A stretch of 64,000 nt of DNA. Origin: an uncultured Photobacterium sp. (GTDB lineage Bacteria; Pseudomonadota; Gammaproteobacteria; Enterobacterales; Vibrionaceae). Location: positions 1 through 64,000 of the forward strand of contig NZ_CAMRAN010000005.1 of NCBI RefSeq assembly GCF_947039875.1. Direction: 5' to 3'. The stretch's first letter is position 1, and each line of letters starts with the position of its first letter. Both the position numbers and the translations under genes were made by a program. The notes under the pieces are model-generated. The model was not told where the DNA came from and ran no database searches. It saw only the letters and a program-made list of their open reading frames with translations. This document shows, in pieces, positions 17,554 to 27,248 of this stretch.

Positions 17554-17778
17554 AACATAACGATATCCACAGAACGTAAAAAATTATTTAAAAAATATAC
17601 TTTTTAATTGATGAACATCTTTACATATAACAACAAAAATAGAACAGCTATATTTAAAAAATTAATGTTCAGGTCTGCTTGATGTTATTTACGTTTAATA
17701 ACACTTTAAATATTGATTAATTATCATGGGCTAAATATGATATTATTCTGTTAAATATTTCACCACAGAGTTAATTTT

Positions 17779-18159
17779 TTGAAATTCTCACTTTTACAAT
17801 ATAAGCGCCAAACTCTCGCTTCATGGTCACTAATTTTAGTGAGTATTGTGCTATTGGTGTGTCTTTCTCAAAATTTAGGCCTTTCTACATTATGTTCTTT
17901 AACGCCGACAACTGACGCAACTGAACAGCTTCAATCTCATCCACAAACGCACTCAGATCTAGAAACGCAATGCAGTAATAGTGAGCATCTTGTTAATGCC
18001 AACACGATTAACATTGATTTTGCGATTCCAATGTTTATCCTCGCGCTGGTTATTATTGCGGCGATACTAAAGCAATCAGGTGTGAACTATCTCCCCCCCG
18101 AGCCAACAACCTCCTATGGTGTGCGGCGACATTTAGCCTTTTGTACCTTTCAAGAATAA
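17779..18159 (+). CDS. Small membrane protein upstream of ScsD-like gene
   Basis: The product has a hydrophobic segment at about 15-38 (SWSLILVSIVLLVCLSQNLG), a His/Thr/Glu-rich outer loop with several cysteines, and a second segment at about 80-95 (IPMFILALVIIAAIL). The start is TTG 17779; no ATG fits the first membrane segment. Small two-span proteins like this accompany copper/thiol-stress loci, and a ScsD-like gene lies downstream. I do not assign it to a named family. Confidence 0.6.
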   Translation: MKFSLLQYKRQTLASWSLILVSIVLLVCLSQNLGLSTLCSLTPTTDATEQLQSHPQTHSDLETQCSNSEHLVNANTINIDFAIPMFILALVIIAAILKQSGVNYLPPEPTTSYGVRRHLAFCTFQE

Positions 18160-18263
18160 ACACAATCAGGGTCTGAAGATCGAGCATTATTGCATCATAG
18201 TGTGTGATAACAGCCCCTCCTAATACTTATATCTTTTTATATAATTATTCACGGAGCAACATT

Positions 18264-18467
18264 GTGTTTAAAAATCAAATTATTAGTACTATTTTATTTA
18301 CGGTATCGTTAGTCTCAGTACTCTTTCTAGCGACGATCCCTGTCGCTGCTCAATCGCTAAAAACAGGCATGTTAACCCATCCACCAGCACAACTCTGTTT
18401 AATGCTAACGGAATTACTCAACCATGATACGGCGATACAAATACTAGAATTTGGAAGGGGAAAATAA
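18264..18467 (+). CDS. Small secreted or membrane protein, 67 residues
   Basis: GTG 18264 has ACGGAG seven bases upstream, so it is preferred to the earlier frame opening at 18204. The product begins with a signal-like hydrophobic stretch ending VAAQ, then a short tail with one cysteine (PAQLCLMLTELLNHD). It ends two bases before the ScsD-like gene, which suggests cotranscription and translational coupling. Function unknown. Confidence 0.55.
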   Translation: MFKNQIISTILFTVSLVSVLFLATIPVAAQSLKTGMLTHPPAQLCLMLTELLNHDTAIQILEFGRGK

Positions 18468-18469
18468 TA

Positions 18470-19006
18470 ATGACAACTAAAAAAAACCAATCTAAAAAAG
18501 CGACCAATGTAGCAACTAAGCTATGGCTAAAAGCAAAAGAAATCATAAAACTGGTGCTTATTTTATCACTCTTTTTTATCGCTATAGATGCTTGGCGCAG
18601 TAAAGATATGCCATCAGACGTGATCCCTACATTAGCGGCAAATACACTGGATCAGCAATGGGTTGATATTAAAAAGATGAGTGATGAAAAACCCGTATTA
18701 CTCTATTTTTGGGCGACATGGTGCTCAGTGTGTAAATTGGTTAGCCCTAGTGTTGATTGGCTTGCGGATAATCATCAAGTGGTATCAGTTGCGGTTACAT
18801 CTGGCAAGAACCAACGGGTTGCCCAATTTATGAAGTATAAAGAATACAATTTTCCGGTCATCAATGATCCAACAGGAAAAATTGGGCGAGAATGGGGTGT
18901 TACTGCGACACCTTCAATCATAATAATTAAAAATGGTCAGATTTCATCAATAACAACCGGAGCAACAACCCCGATAGGCTTATGGTTACGGCTGGTTTTT
19001 GCTTAA
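18470..19006 (+). CDS. ScsD/TlpA-like membrane-anchored thiol-disulfide oxidoreductase
   Basis: A single N-terminal membrane segment (IIKLVLILSLFFIAIDAW) is followed by a thioredoxin-fold domain facing the periplasm. The active site is WATWCSVCK (CxxC near residues 83-86), and FPVINDPTGKIGREWGVTATP gives the cis-proline region. This layout matches ScsD of the suppressor-of-copper-sensitivity set, but scsB/scsC are absent next to it. AAGGGG precedes the ATG. It probably reduces or oxidises periplasmic cysteines under metal stress; that role is inferred. Confidence 0.8.
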   Translation: MTTKKNQSKKATNVATKLWLKAKEIIKLVLILSLFFIAIDAWRSKDMPSDVIPTLAANTLDQQWVDIKKMSDEKPVLLYFWATWCSVCKLVSPSVDWLADNHQVVSVAVTSGKNQRVAQFMKYKEYNFPVINDPTGKIGREWGVTATPSIIIIKNGQISSITTGATTPIGLWLRLVFA

Positions 19007-19028
19007 CCACGCTATAAATCAGTTCATT

Positions 19029-19059
19029 GTTACTACCAACGATAGGTGTTGGTAGTAAC
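19029..19059. terminator. Perfect hairpin after ScsD-like gene
   Basis: GTTACTACCAAC (19029-19040) pairs with GTTGGTAGTAAC (19048-19059), 7-base loop, between convergent genes. There is no T-tract. Confidence 0.5.
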
Positions 19060-19107
19060 CTATGCAATAACTATTGTTGTAAAATTAACCGTAAAAAAAC
19101 AGCCTCA

Positions 19108-20598
19108 TTAACGCTTAAATTTATCGGCCCATTGAGGCCATATAACCGCAAGATCCATGTATTCTTCGATAGTATCAGCAATACGATCAATGCCTTGTTC
19201 TCGAATTTCATCAAAATCAGGAGTTTGGGTCGCTTCTAAACCAGCCCAACGTAAAATAGCATCACATGCACCTTGTTGTTCGAAAATACCATGCAAATAG
19301 GTGCCAAACACTTGATCATCACAGCCTAATTGACCATCAGGACCATCTGTTAGTTGCACTGGCGCATTGACACTCACACCTTGAGTAACACCCGCATGAA
19401 TTTCATAACCTTTAACGGTAACAGGCATTTGATTAGGCATGGTTAGTGTGCCCTCTGTTTGTTGCAAGCATTTGTTTTTCTCAATGGTGGTAGCAATAGA
19501 TAAATACCCTAAACCTTGGCTAACCCCCGCTTCACCTTCAATCGCATGCGGATCAGCAATGGTTTCACCTAGCATCTGATAACCACCACAAATACCCATC
19601 ACTTTGCCGCCTAAACGCAAATGACGTTGGATCTGTTTATCCCAACCTTGTTCACGTAAGAACGCTAAATCACTGCGAACGCTTTTGGTTCCTGGAATAA
19701 TGATCAAATCGGCGCCAGGAAAAGGCTGACCTTTGCCGACAAACTGCAAGTTAACTTGCGGATGCATGCGCAGGGGATCAAAATCAGTATGGTTACTGAC
19801 GCGGGTTAAAACAGGCACTACCACCTTTAATTGATGATCAGCGGCATCAACTTGTTGGCAGTTAATCGCATCTTCAGCTTCTAACATTAAGCCATGTAAA
19901 TACGGTAACACGCCTAATACTGGCTTACCTGTTTTTTGTTCTAGCCACTCTAAACCCGATTCAAGTAGCTTAATATCACCACGGAAACGGTTGATAACAA
20001 AACCTTTGACGCGCGCTTGTTCTGATTCAGACAATAACGCTAACGTGCCATAGATATGAGCGAACACCCCACCGCGATCAATATCTGCAATAATGATCAC
20101 CGGCACATCGGCTTTTTCAGCAAAGCCCATGTTTGCCACGTCATTTTCACGTAAGTTGATTTCAGCAGGACTACCCGCACCTTCAATAACAATGGTTTGG
20201 TATTGTTGTTGCAGCAATGCGAATGATTCCATGATCGGCGTCATTACCACTTTCTTGTAGTTATGAAAACCCACAGCATCCATATCAGCTAAAGCGTGAC
20301 CTTGTACGATCACTTGTGCGCCAACATCGGTATTGGGTTTAAGCAATACAGGATTCATATGTACACTAGGCTCAATACCACAGGCTTGAGCTTGAACGGC
20401 TTGTGCTCGCCCAATCTCACCACCATCTTTGGTCACAGCGCTGTTTAATGCCATATTTTGTGATTTAAACGGTGCCACACGAATACCTTGGCGTGCCAAC
20501 ACGCGACATAATCCAGCTACCAGCACACTTTTACCTGCATCTGAAGTCGTACCTTGTACCATTAATGCACGTGTTGTCGATTGTAATGTATCCGTCAT
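19108..20598 (-). CDS. cobQ: Cobyric acid synthase CobQ/CbiP
   Basis: CobQ amidates four side chains of adenosylcobyrinic a,c-diamide with glutamine and ATP in B12 synthesis. The N-terminus has the ATP-binding [20 protein letters not shown], then [15 protein letters not shown]. The C-terminal class I glutaminase has [10 protein letters not shown] (nucleophile Cys) and GTYLHGIF (His). Length (496) is normal. It is alone here with no other cob genes and no recognisable cobalamin riboswitch in the 130 bases upstream, so the rest of the pathway must be elsewhere. Confidence 0.95.
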   Translation of the reverse strand: MTDTLQSTTRALMVQGTTSDAGKSVLVAGLCRVLARQGIRVAPFKSQNMALNSAVTKDGGEIGRAQAVQAQACGIEPSVHMNPVLLKPNTDVGAQVIVQGHALADMDAVGFHNYKKVVMTPIMESFALLQQQYQTIVIEGAGSPAEINLRENDVANMGFAEKADVPVIIIADIDRGGVFAHIYGTLALLSESEQARVKGFVINRFRGDIKLLESGLEWLEQKTGKPVLGVLPYLHGLMLEAEDAINCQQVDAADHQLKVVVPVLTRVSNHTDFDPLRMHPQVNLQFVGKGQPFPGADLIIIPGTKSVRSDLAFLREQGWDKQIQRHLRLGGKVMGICGGYQMLGETIADPHAIEGEAGVSQGLGYLSIATTIEKNKCLQQTEGTLTMPNQMPVTVKGYEIHAGVTQGVSVNAPVQLTDGPDGQLGCDDQVFGTYLHGIFEQQGACDAILRWAGLEATQTPDFDEIREQGIDRIADTIEEYMDLAVIWPQWADKFKR

Positions 20599-20738
20599 TT
20601 CCTAATTCCATATTCATATAATAAAAGTGAGTATTCGCAGATCATCGTTATCTATATCGAATTAACCATCTTAGCTACTGCTCATATTTGGTAATAAATC
20701 ATAAAAAACAAGTTTGAATAATCATCAATCTGGTGTAT

Positions 20739-20755
20739 ATGATAACGATTATCAT
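20739..20755 (+). promoter_or_regulatory. Fur-box-like palindrome
   Basis: ATGATAACGATTATCAT has 7-bp inverted arms (ATGATAA/TTATCAT) around CGA and closely resembles the Fur consensus. It lies 20 bases before the preferred CPBP start codon. Confidence 0.6.
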
Positions 20756-20774
20756 TTTTTATCACTTCTTTTTT

Positions 20775-21626
20775 ATGAATTATCTTATTTTACCGACCAT
20801 GTTGGTATGGCTATTGCTGGCAATTAGCATCGGTTGTGCGTTAACAAAAACAACTTCTTGGCGTATACCACTACTATTGTCACTGATCACAGCCGTAACG
20901 TTTAACGTTTTAACAGTTATCGGTGCAGCCATTATGATCAGTGGTATTGCTATTGCCAGTTTTACTGCTCGGCAACAATCTAAGCCCTTGATCTACGCGG
21001 GTCATACCATTGTGATTTTGTGGGTCATCGGGCTAATTCTACATTTATACCCTGGTATCAATAATTTGTTGGTGCTTGATCACGTCAATAGTGGCCCACT
21101 TAGTCGATCATTTACGCTTTACTTTAATATCGATAAACCCATGCTTATTTTTGCACTGCTACTACTCGTGCCCAATATAGTAAGCAATAACGAATATAAC
21201 TGGCATCATCTTTCGCTCTCACGCATGCAAAAAAGTATTATTGGTGGCGGATTAATCACATTACCGTTATTAGCATGGGCATTACAACTGGTACAGCCTG
21301 AATTCACTTTACCGTCATGGTGGTGGATCTTTGCTATTAATAATCTCATTTTTACTTGTGTCGCTGAAGAAGTACTTTTCCGTGGTTATATTCAGGGACT
21401 GCTATGTAAGAAATTAGCTCCACCTATAGCGATTATTATTGCGAGTGTTTTATTTGGATTTGCACACTTTGCTGGTGGTCCATTGTTTATCGTAATTGCG
21501 ACACTGGCTGGCATACTTTATGGTTTAAGCTATTATTGGACTAAGAAGATAACGGTCGCTATCGTGGTTCATTTTGCATTTAACTTACTTCATTTAGTCT
21601 TTTTTACTTACCCACTGCCCTTGTAA
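20775..21626 (+). CDS. CPBP-family intramembrane metalloprotease
   Basis: A polytopic inner-membrane protein of about 283 residues with roughly eight hydrophobic segments. The CPBP (Rce1/Abi-like) motifs are present in order: AEEVLFRGYIQG, FGFAHFAGG and HFAFNLLH, giving the Glu-Glu and His metal ligands. Substrate unknown; relatives process or protect against bacteriocins and signal proteins. The frame is open from 20733, but that part overlaps the Fur-like box, so ATG 20775 is preferred although it lacks a clear ribosome binding site. Iron control is inferred from the box. Confidence 0.8.
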   Translation: MNYLILPTMLVWLLLAISIGCALTKTTSWRIPLLLSLITAVTFNVLTVIGAAIMISGIAIASFTARQQSKPLIYAGHTIVILWVIGLILHLYPGINNLLVLDHVNSGPLSRSFTLYFNIDKPMLIFALLLLVPNIVSNNEYNWHHLSLSRMQKSIIGGGLITLPLLAWALQLVQPEFTLPSWWWIFAINNLIFTCVAEEVLFRGYIQGLLCKKLAPPIAIIIASVLFGFAHFAGGPLFIVIATLAGILYGLSYYWTKKITVAIVVHFAFNLLHLVFFTYPLPL

Positions 21627-21648
21627 TAATGCAAAATAAAAAAGAAGT

Positions 21649-21704
21649 CTTATCCCTTCTTTGAACACAGCACCGTGTGCTTCAAAAGCATAAACAGGGA
21701 TAAG
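21649..21704. terminator. Complex inverted repeat upstream of nucleotidyltransferase gene
   Basis: CTTATCCCT (21649-21657) pairs with AGGGATAAG (21696-21704), enclosing a second inverted repeat (TTTGAA...TTCAAA with GCAC/GTGC). It may end the CPBP transcript or fold in the leader of the next gene. Confidence 0.45.
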
Positions 21705-21716
21705 GAATAGGATGGA

Positions 21717-22811
21717 ATGTCACAATTATTGCTTATAGATGTTCTCAATAATCCAGCACTATTATTGAATGCTGATCATAAATGCAGTTATCAGATCATG
21801 ACCGAAGCCCGCCACCTCTCATTATTAGGGCAATTAAAGGCGTGCTGTGATCGGGCGAATATTGAACGCGATCTTCCCCTCCACACTCAGCAACAATTAC
21901 AGTCTGGGTTTCACAGCTACCAAAAACAACAACAACAATTGTTGATTGAACATCAGCATCTTACAGAGCACTTACAAGGGGTGATTCGTTCATGGCGCTA
22001 CTTACGCGGTAGCGCATTGCAATTACTTGATAATGAAATGTTTGCTGGCAGAATTAAGCATAATATTGATATTTATGTTCCGCAGCAACATGTCACCAAT
22101 GTAGAAAAAGTACTGTTAAACAATGGTTGGCGTTATAAAAACATCGCTGATTATGAAGAAACGTTTTATCGTCGTTGGGCACAGCAAACCACGCCATTGA
22201 TCCATAAACAACGCCGTACCGAGCTGGCGATTCACTTTCAATTATTACCTAAAACATTGATCAACAAACTCGACTCAGCCCCTTTGTTGCACCACCATTT
22301 ATCACCGCCATTATGCGAGCCTGCAACATTATTATCGCCAGATGCGATGGTGCTTCACCAAGCAATTATGTTATTTCACCAAATGGATTATCATTATGGC
22401 TTACGGGATATTTACAACTTATATCTACAATTGGTCTTTTTTAGTAAAGAAGCCAATTTTTGGCATAATTTAATTCAACTTCACCAGCAAGTTGGTAATG
22501 ATAATAGCCTTTACCTTGCTGTGAGTTTATGTCATCGCTTATTTGATTTATCTGTGCCTGATAATGTATGGGCATATTTTAAGCAACATAAGTTAAACCG
22601 ATTATCCTATTGGTTCTATCAACAACATTTTATTGATGTTTTTCGTTATCGGTTTCCTTTACACCGCAACATTGGATATCGTGATGGAGTAAAATCTCTT
22701 CGCTTTCGCGGCCGTTTAAAACAAATGCCGATCTACTCTATTGTGCCGCATATTATTAAACGATTAATTGTTAATAGTATTCCGCATGACGATGAAGAAG
22801 TAATCAACTAA
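21717..22811 (+). CDS. Nucleotidyltransferase-family protein (NTP_transf_5-like)
   Basis: A 364-residue soluble protein with the family core: LRGSALQLLDNEMFAG, then HNIDIYV (the strand carrying the metal-binding Asp), and FQLLPKTL. The later LRDIYNLYLQL helix is typical. Such proteins often sit with exopolysaccharide or peptide-modification clusters; none is evident here. The first acidic ligand (usually DxD) is reduced to NID, so catalysis may be impaired. AAGGAATAGGATGG precedes the start. Confidence 0.65.
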   Translation: MSQLLLIDVLNNPALLLNADHKCSYQIMTEARHLSLLGQLKACCDRANIERDLPLHTQQQLQSGFHSYQKQQQQLLIEHQHLTEHLQGVIRSWRYLRGSALQLLDNEMFAGRIKHNIDIYVPQQHVTNVEKVLLNNGWRYKNIADYEETFYRRWAQQTTPLIHKQRRTELAIHFQLLPKTLINKLDSAPLLHHHLSPPLCEPATLLSPDAMVLHQAIMLFHQMDYHYGLRDIYNLYLQLVFFSKEANFWHNLIQLHQQVGNDNSLYLAVSLCHRLFDLSVPDNVWAYFKQHKLNRLSYWFYQQHFIDVFRYRFPLHRNIGYRDGVKSLRFRGRLKQMPIYSIVPHIIKRLIVNSIPHDDEEVIN

Positions 22812-22887
22812 ATACGACTGACTTCCGATTATCATTATTTGAGACCTAATAAAGAAGGCACGACTAGCACACGAATAAAGTAAACCG

Positions 22888-22911
22888 CAGTGAGGTATTG
22901 CACACTCACTG
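22888..22911. terminator. Weak hairpin between convergent genes
   Basis: CAGTGAG (22888-22894) pairs with CTCACTG (22905-22911) between convergent genes. Short stem, no strong T-tract. Confidence 0.35.
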
Positions 22912-22929
22912 GGCTCAAATATATTACGG

Positions 22930-23748
22930 TTACGCAGGTAATACTTTACTTAAGAAACGCTGCAATTGAGCGGTAACAAATTGTGGCTGCTCAAGGTTGC
23001 TAATGTGCCCTGCCTCAGGAATCAGCACATATTCACTGCCATCAATCGCGTCATGCATTAATTGTGCTTCAAGTGGCGGACGCGGATTATCTTCTAAGCC
23101 TGACATAATTAATGTCGGAACCGTAAGTTGCTCGATATCATCAAACGTATCACGACGCCCAAACACCATGCGTCCCATCTCAGACACTGCCACAGCGCGC
23201 TCCCCTTGTAACTGTGCAAGAGAATCACGGAATTCACTGACTAACTGCGGATTATGAAGATGACCATCACGACGGAAAAATAACGGTGCAATCATATCGA
23301 TCAATGGCGCTGGGACATGTTGCTGATCGCGTAAAGTATCTAACATTGCAAAATATCTCGTATGCAACACTTCAGGTTCATAGCCTAAGAAGGTATCCAT
23401 TAGCACTAATGCTGTCACTCGCGCGGGTACTTTAAGGGCTAATTCTGCGCCCCACATCCCCCCTACGGACAAACCAATAACAGCAAATTTTTCAATCTCT
23501 AAGTGATTCAATAATGCCAACACGTTATCAGCATAATCACGTAAAGTACATGTTGCCGAAGGTGCAGCATCCGATCCACCATGCGCCCAAAAATCTGGCA
23601 CAATACAACGATAATGTTGGCTTAATACCGCGATCTGCGGTGCCCACATTGCACTATCCCATAAGTAGCTATGACCAAAGACAAGCACAGGACCTGTTCC
23701 TTGATCACGGTAAGTCATTTGCTGACCATCAATAGCGAATGTTTGCAT
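22930..23748 (-). CDS. Alpha/beta-fold hydrolase
   Basis: A 272-residue hydrolase of the esterase/peroxidase-like type. It has an oxyanion region FGHSYLWD, a nucleophile elbow IGLSVGGMWG (Ser), the acid in MSGLEDNPRPP, and the catalytic His in PEAGHISNLEQP. The helical cap lies between the elbow and the acid. Substrate unknown. The start is ATG 23748, with AAGGA eight bases upstream; an in-frame ATG at 23772 is less supported. The MATE gene is upstream on the other side of no clear operon: it is encoded downstream on the same strand, 77 bases away from 23852-side sequence, and is transcribed first. Confidence 0.8.
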   Translation of the reverse strand: MQTFAIDGQQMTYRDQGTGPVLVFGHSYLWDSAMWAPQIAVLSQHYRCIVPDFWAHGGSDAAPSATCTLRDYADNVLALLNHLEIEKFAVIGLSVGGMWGAELALKVPARVTALVLMDTFLGYEPEVLHTRYFAMLDTLRDQQHVPAPLIDMIAPLFFRRDGHLHNPQLVSEFRDSLAQLQGERAVAVSEMGRMVFGRRDTFDDIEQLTVPTLIMSGLEDNPRPPLEAQLMHDAIDGSEYVLIPEAGHISNLEQPQFVTAQLQRFLSKVLPA

Positions 23749-23851
23749 TGCAGGTATCCTTTCTTGATTCACATATCGTGAATATTAATTCGTTATTTTA
23801 TTATTAAGCTAAGATTATCCATCTGAATTATCACGCACATTATCATAACCG

Positions 23852-25204
23852 TTACGCCATTGATGTAACTCGATACTTATTTCTAATGTGAGCTAATCCT
23901 TGGCGATAGAACACCCACGCGCAGAGTCCTGCGGCAATATTACCCAACATTGCGCCAGTGAACAGCCCTGACAAACCTGCGAAATGCGCACCCAACCATA
24001 ATACGGGTAAATAACACACAAATAATCGTAATGCAGAAATCAATAAAGCTCGCATCGGTAATCCCATGGCATTACAAACAGAAACCATCAGCATGCAAAT
24101 CCCTAATGCGCCAAGGCTAATAGGCACCCGCGTTAAATGGATCATCAAAATGTGTTGTACCGAACTATCACTGGTTAATAGCTGGGTTAACGACTGCGCA
24201 CTTAAAAAGAGCACGATCGCGATAACCACTTGCCATATCAATACAAACCGTACAGCTATCATGATCAATTTTTCAATACTGGCGATGTCTTTACGGCCAA
24301 GTAAACGTCCCACCATCGGTGGCATCGACATGGTTAATGCCAAAACGATAACCAATGAAAAGAACTCTAATCGTGATCCTAATGCCCAAGCAGCAACGGT
24401 TGCCGCACCAAAACTAGCCACTAATTTTGTTGCTAAAATAGCAGAAACAGGGGGTAACAATTGGCTTAGCATTGCTGGAGCCATGATATGAACTAATTCT
24501 TTGATGGCTTTATAAACGGCCAATCCACGCCAGTCAAAACTCAACCATTGGCGTTTAAATAATAATGGAAACACCACCAGCATACCGATGCTAAACGACA
24601 CAATGGTCGCCCATGCCGCACCATTAATACCCATATTAAAGGTAAACATAAACAGTGGATCTAACCCAATATTTAGCACACTGGTGATCACCATCATAAT
24701 GCCGGGTAACAAAGTATTACCATTAGCACGACAAATGCTATAGGCAAAATATACCATCGAACCGCACCACGCACTTGTTAGCCATACGGGCCAATAGCTA
24801 TCAATAACACCAAAAACATTATCAGGCGCACCAAGTAACCATAACAACTGATGTCGGCCAAACCAGATTGCCGCACACAGCGCCATGATTCCAATATCGC
24901 CAAGGATCACCACTACCCCGCCTAATTGACGCGCACGATGATGATCCTTATTACCCAAAACCCGTGAAATTAAGGCGGTGGTTGCAATTCCCAATCCCAC
25001 TTGTAAGCCAATGACTAACATTTGCATCGGTAAAGTAAAACCTTGCGCAGCTAACGGTAAAATACCAAGCTGACCGATAAACGCACTATCGACTAACTGA
25101 AAACTCATCAGTGATAATACGCCAAAGAGCATTGGCCATGTCATGGTAAACAATTGATGAGCTAAACTGCGGGATGCTGGAAGTGTCATTGTTTTTTCAT
25201 TCAT
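23852..25204 (-). CDS. MATE-family multidrug efflux transporter
   Basis: A 450-residue inner-membrane protein with about 12 hydrophobic segments. Family signatures include FTMTWPMLFGVLSLMSFQLVD near the start, DSAFIGQLG, and repeat-half symmetry with APAMLSQLLPP in the second half. MATE pumps export cationic drugs in exchange for Na+ or H+. The start is ATG 25204 or 25189, without a strong ribosome binding site. The alpha/beta hydrolase gene follows 103 bases downstream on the same strand and could be cotranscribed. Confidence 0.9.
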   Translation of the reverse strand: MNEKTMTLPASRSLAHQLFTMTWPMLFGVLSLMSFQLVDSAFIGQLGILPLAAQGFTLPMQMLVIGLQVGLGIATTALISRVLGNKDHHRARQLGGVVVILGDIGIMALCAAIWFGRHQLLWLLGAPDNVFGVIDSYWPVWLTSAWCGSMVYFAYSICRANGNTLLPGIMMVITSVLNIGLDPLFMFTFNMGINGAAWATIVSFSIGMLVVFPLLFKRQWLSFDWRGLAVYKAIKELVHIMAPAMLSQLLPPVSAILATKLVASFGAATVAAWALGSRLEFFSLVIVLALTMSMPPMVGRLLGRKDIASIEKLIMIAVRFVLIWQVVIAIVLFLSAQSLTQLLTSDSSVQHILMIHLTRVPISLGALGICMLMVSVCNAMGLPMRALLISALRLFVCYLPVLWLGAHFAGLSGLFTGAMLGNIAAGLCAWVFYRQGLAHIRNKYRVTSMA

Positions 25205-25267
25205 AATAACAACTTAAATAAAACGTTAGTAACGAGTACAACGCATCGACTTGGTACTGATTACCAA

Positions 25268-25293
25268 TAAAAAATCCCCGCCATAGCGAGGAT
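25268..25293 (-). terminator. Rho-independent terminator of MazG-like gene
   Basis: On the minus strand ATCCTCGC pairs with GCGGGGAT (25274-25293) and is followed by a T-run. It lies just downstream of the gene ending at 25316. Confidence 0.8.
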
Positions 25294-25315
25294 CAAAAAT
25301 AACTTTAGGTGTGAA

Positions 25316-25894
25316 TTAACGAATAACTAATTTAACAAGATCAGCAGGACGGTAATAAACAGATTTCAAAACTTTACCAGTGCGGATCAGCTTACCATTG
25401 ACTTCAACATCTTGTGCACATTTAGCAATGATATAATCACCTTTGGTACTTGCCATCAGTGCCACACCTTGCTTAGCATAAAAAGCTTCAGTCTCGTCAT
25501 ACTGCTGCTGGCTACGACATACTTTGCTCATGTTGCTTGAGTGGACTTCATTCCAACAATCAATGAATGTAAATCCTAAACGCTCAGACATCTGCAATAA
25601 AATATCAATCAAGTAACTGATACCAATATTATCAGTGATTTTTTTATCACCTAAATGTACTAAACGTCCCATTAATACATATACCGAATCAACAATCGCG
25701 TCGGCTTGCTCAACCAATGAATCCGCTTCAGCAAGCTCTGTCATTTCTTCAACAGCTAACGAGGTATGTAATGCATCAGCTTGAGCATCTAGGCTCGCAG
25801 GGGTTTCAATATCTAAGTCAAAGGTGGAACGAAACTCTCGAATATCGCTGTAAAGGTGATCGAAAAGGGGTTGGTCTAGCGCAGAAAGCTTCAT
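25316..25894 (-). CDS. MazG-like nucleoside triphosphate pyrophosphohydrolase
   Basis: A 192-residue all-alpha NTP-PPase-type protein. The metal-binding pattern EEMTELAEAD followed by DAIVDSVYVLMG (E-x-x-E...D-x-x-D) is clear at about residues 48-75. The C-terminal part (CWNEVHSSNMSKV, then VLKSVYYRPADL) fits the same group, which cleaves NTPs to NMP and pyrophosphate, possibly damaged nucleotides. AAGGA lies before ATG 25894. It is a single gene with its own terminator. Confidence 0.75.
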   Translation of the reverse strand: MKLSALDQPLFDHLYSDIREFRSTFDLDIETPASLDAQADALHTSLAVEEMTELAEADSLVEQADAIVDSVYVLMGRLVHLGDKKITDNIGISYLIDILLQMSERLGFTFIDCWNEVHSSNMSKVCRSQQQYDETEAFYAKQGVALMASTKGDYIIAKCAQDVEVNGKLIRTGKVLKSVYYRPADLVKLVIR

Positions 25895-25947
25895 TCGAAT
25901 ATCCTTGTTTCAGATTTAAAGAGGAGACATTATTTTATTACTTATAG

Positions 25948-26199
25948 CGTAAACTTATACTTAATAAAATAACGCGATGGGCAAAGATACTAATCCAATC
26001 CTGTACCAGATACAAAACCAATTACCTAAAATCTGTCAGCTTGATGACAAAATAGACTTAACCATTATCGCAAGCTTCTAAAACGTAACAATTGAGATAT
26101 CATTATTCGTATTTAATCACTTGCGAATTCAAGTAAAGCCAATAAAATTTCAACCGTAACTCTCTATATTGAGATAATAATATGTATGTTGGAGAAGTG
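25948..26199. other. Divergent intergenic region
   Basis: No gene is seen. It must hold the divergent promoters for the MazG-like and GDPD genes. Confidence 0.5.
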
Positions 26200-26922
26200 A
26201 TGATTGCAGGTCACCGTGGCGCGCGCGCAGTTGCCCCAGAAAACACATTAATATCCATGAAAGCCGCCGCAAATGCTGGCGCTACATGGATTGAAACGGA
26301 TACCCAACTTTGCGAGGATCTCATTCCCGTTATTATTCATGATAAAAGTGTCCGTCGTTGTACCAATGGTTCAGGAAGTGTGCGTCATAAGCCACTCAGT
26401 GAACTAAAGCAATTAGATGCAGGAAGCTGGTTTGGTGCTGAATTTGCCGATACTACCATTCCAACATTGACAGAATTACTGCAAGCTTGTGATGATTATG
26501 GCTTAAATATCAACCTTGAAATCAAAGTCCATTATGAAGAAGAAGTTGAGCTTCAAGTTCGCAAAACAATTGAAACAATTAAAGATTATGGTTTCGACAC
26601 TGATCGTCTTATTCTATCTAGTTTCTCTTATAACGCGGTAAAACACTGCTTAAAACTATGGCCTGAAGTTCGCCGAGGCTTAATCATTGAAGACTGGGTG
26701 CCAGATATCGCTCGTTTAGATGCCAAACTTAATCTATACAGCATCCACTTAGATCACCACTTACTCAATGAAAAGTTAGCAAAAGAAATTACCGATGCCG
26801 GGAAAGTACTACAAATATGGACCATGAATGATCCTCAACAAGTAGATAAATTTACCCGCTGGGGTGTTAGCACTATTATTAGTGACAACCCTGGTTTATT
26901 AATCTCAGCAGCAGTTAAATAA
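26200..26922 (+). CDS. Glycerophosphodiester phosphodiesterase (UgpQ-type)
   Basis: GDPD enzymes hydrolyse glycerophosphodiesters to glycerol-3-phosphate and an alcohol. Key residues are present: GHRGARAVAPENT (His, Arg, Glu), the ETDTQLCED acidic pair, HD in IIHDKSVRR, and LEIKVH with WTMND near the end. There is no signal peptide, so it is cytoplasmic and UgpQ-like, about 240 residues. The start is put at ATG 26200 (MIAGHRG), with GGAG just upstream; the frame also has ATG at 26182. Confidence 0.88.
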   Translation: MIAGHRGARAVAPENTLISMKAAANAGATWIETDTQLCEDLIPVIIHDKSVRRCTNGSGSVRHKPLSELKQLDAGSWFGAEFADTTIPTLTELLQACDDYGLNINLEIKVHYEEEVELQVRKTIETIKDYGFDTDRLILSSFSYNAVKHCLKLWPEVRRGLIIEDWVPDIARLDAKLNLYSIHLDHHLLNEKLAKEITDAGKVLQIWTMNDPQQVDKFTRWGVSTIISDNPGLLISAAVK

Positions 26923-26982
26923 TACTCATTATTTAACTGCTGTATTTACGAGTCGATTAGTTACGTATATTGACTCGTAAAT
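26909..26982. terminator. Two successive hairpins after the GDPD gene
   Basis: CAGCAGTTAAAT (26909-26920), overlapping the end of the coding region, pairs perfectly with ATTTAACTGCTG (26931-26942). A second perfect stem follows: ATTTACGAGTC (26944-26954) with GACTCGTAAAT (26972-26982). Confidence 0.65.
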
Positions 26983-27248
26983 GCTCACTTTTACTCCCTT
27001 ACATAACTTCTGCTCTTCTTTTCTTACATTGATTGCTGTATTTATAATCGCTAAAAATGAAACGTTATATTCCAAAACAATATGAACAATTTATGTTTGA
27101 TATCATTAAAATATTAAAATATATTTATATAGAATATAAATTAAACCTTATTTATTTATAACTCTCTTTTATTACACACAATATCAGATAATTATGCTAA
27201 CAATAGTCTAACGACAACTTATTTGATACCTAGTGGAGCACCGTATTC
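26983..27248. other. AT-rich intergenic region before the antiporter gene
   Basis: No gene is seen. The strongly AT-rich stretch at about 27110-27165 is a likely upstream promoter element. Confidence 0.4.

Noticed and set aside
20599..20732. Cobalamin riboswitch ahead of cobQ
   Set aside because: No B12-box-like element was seen in the leader.
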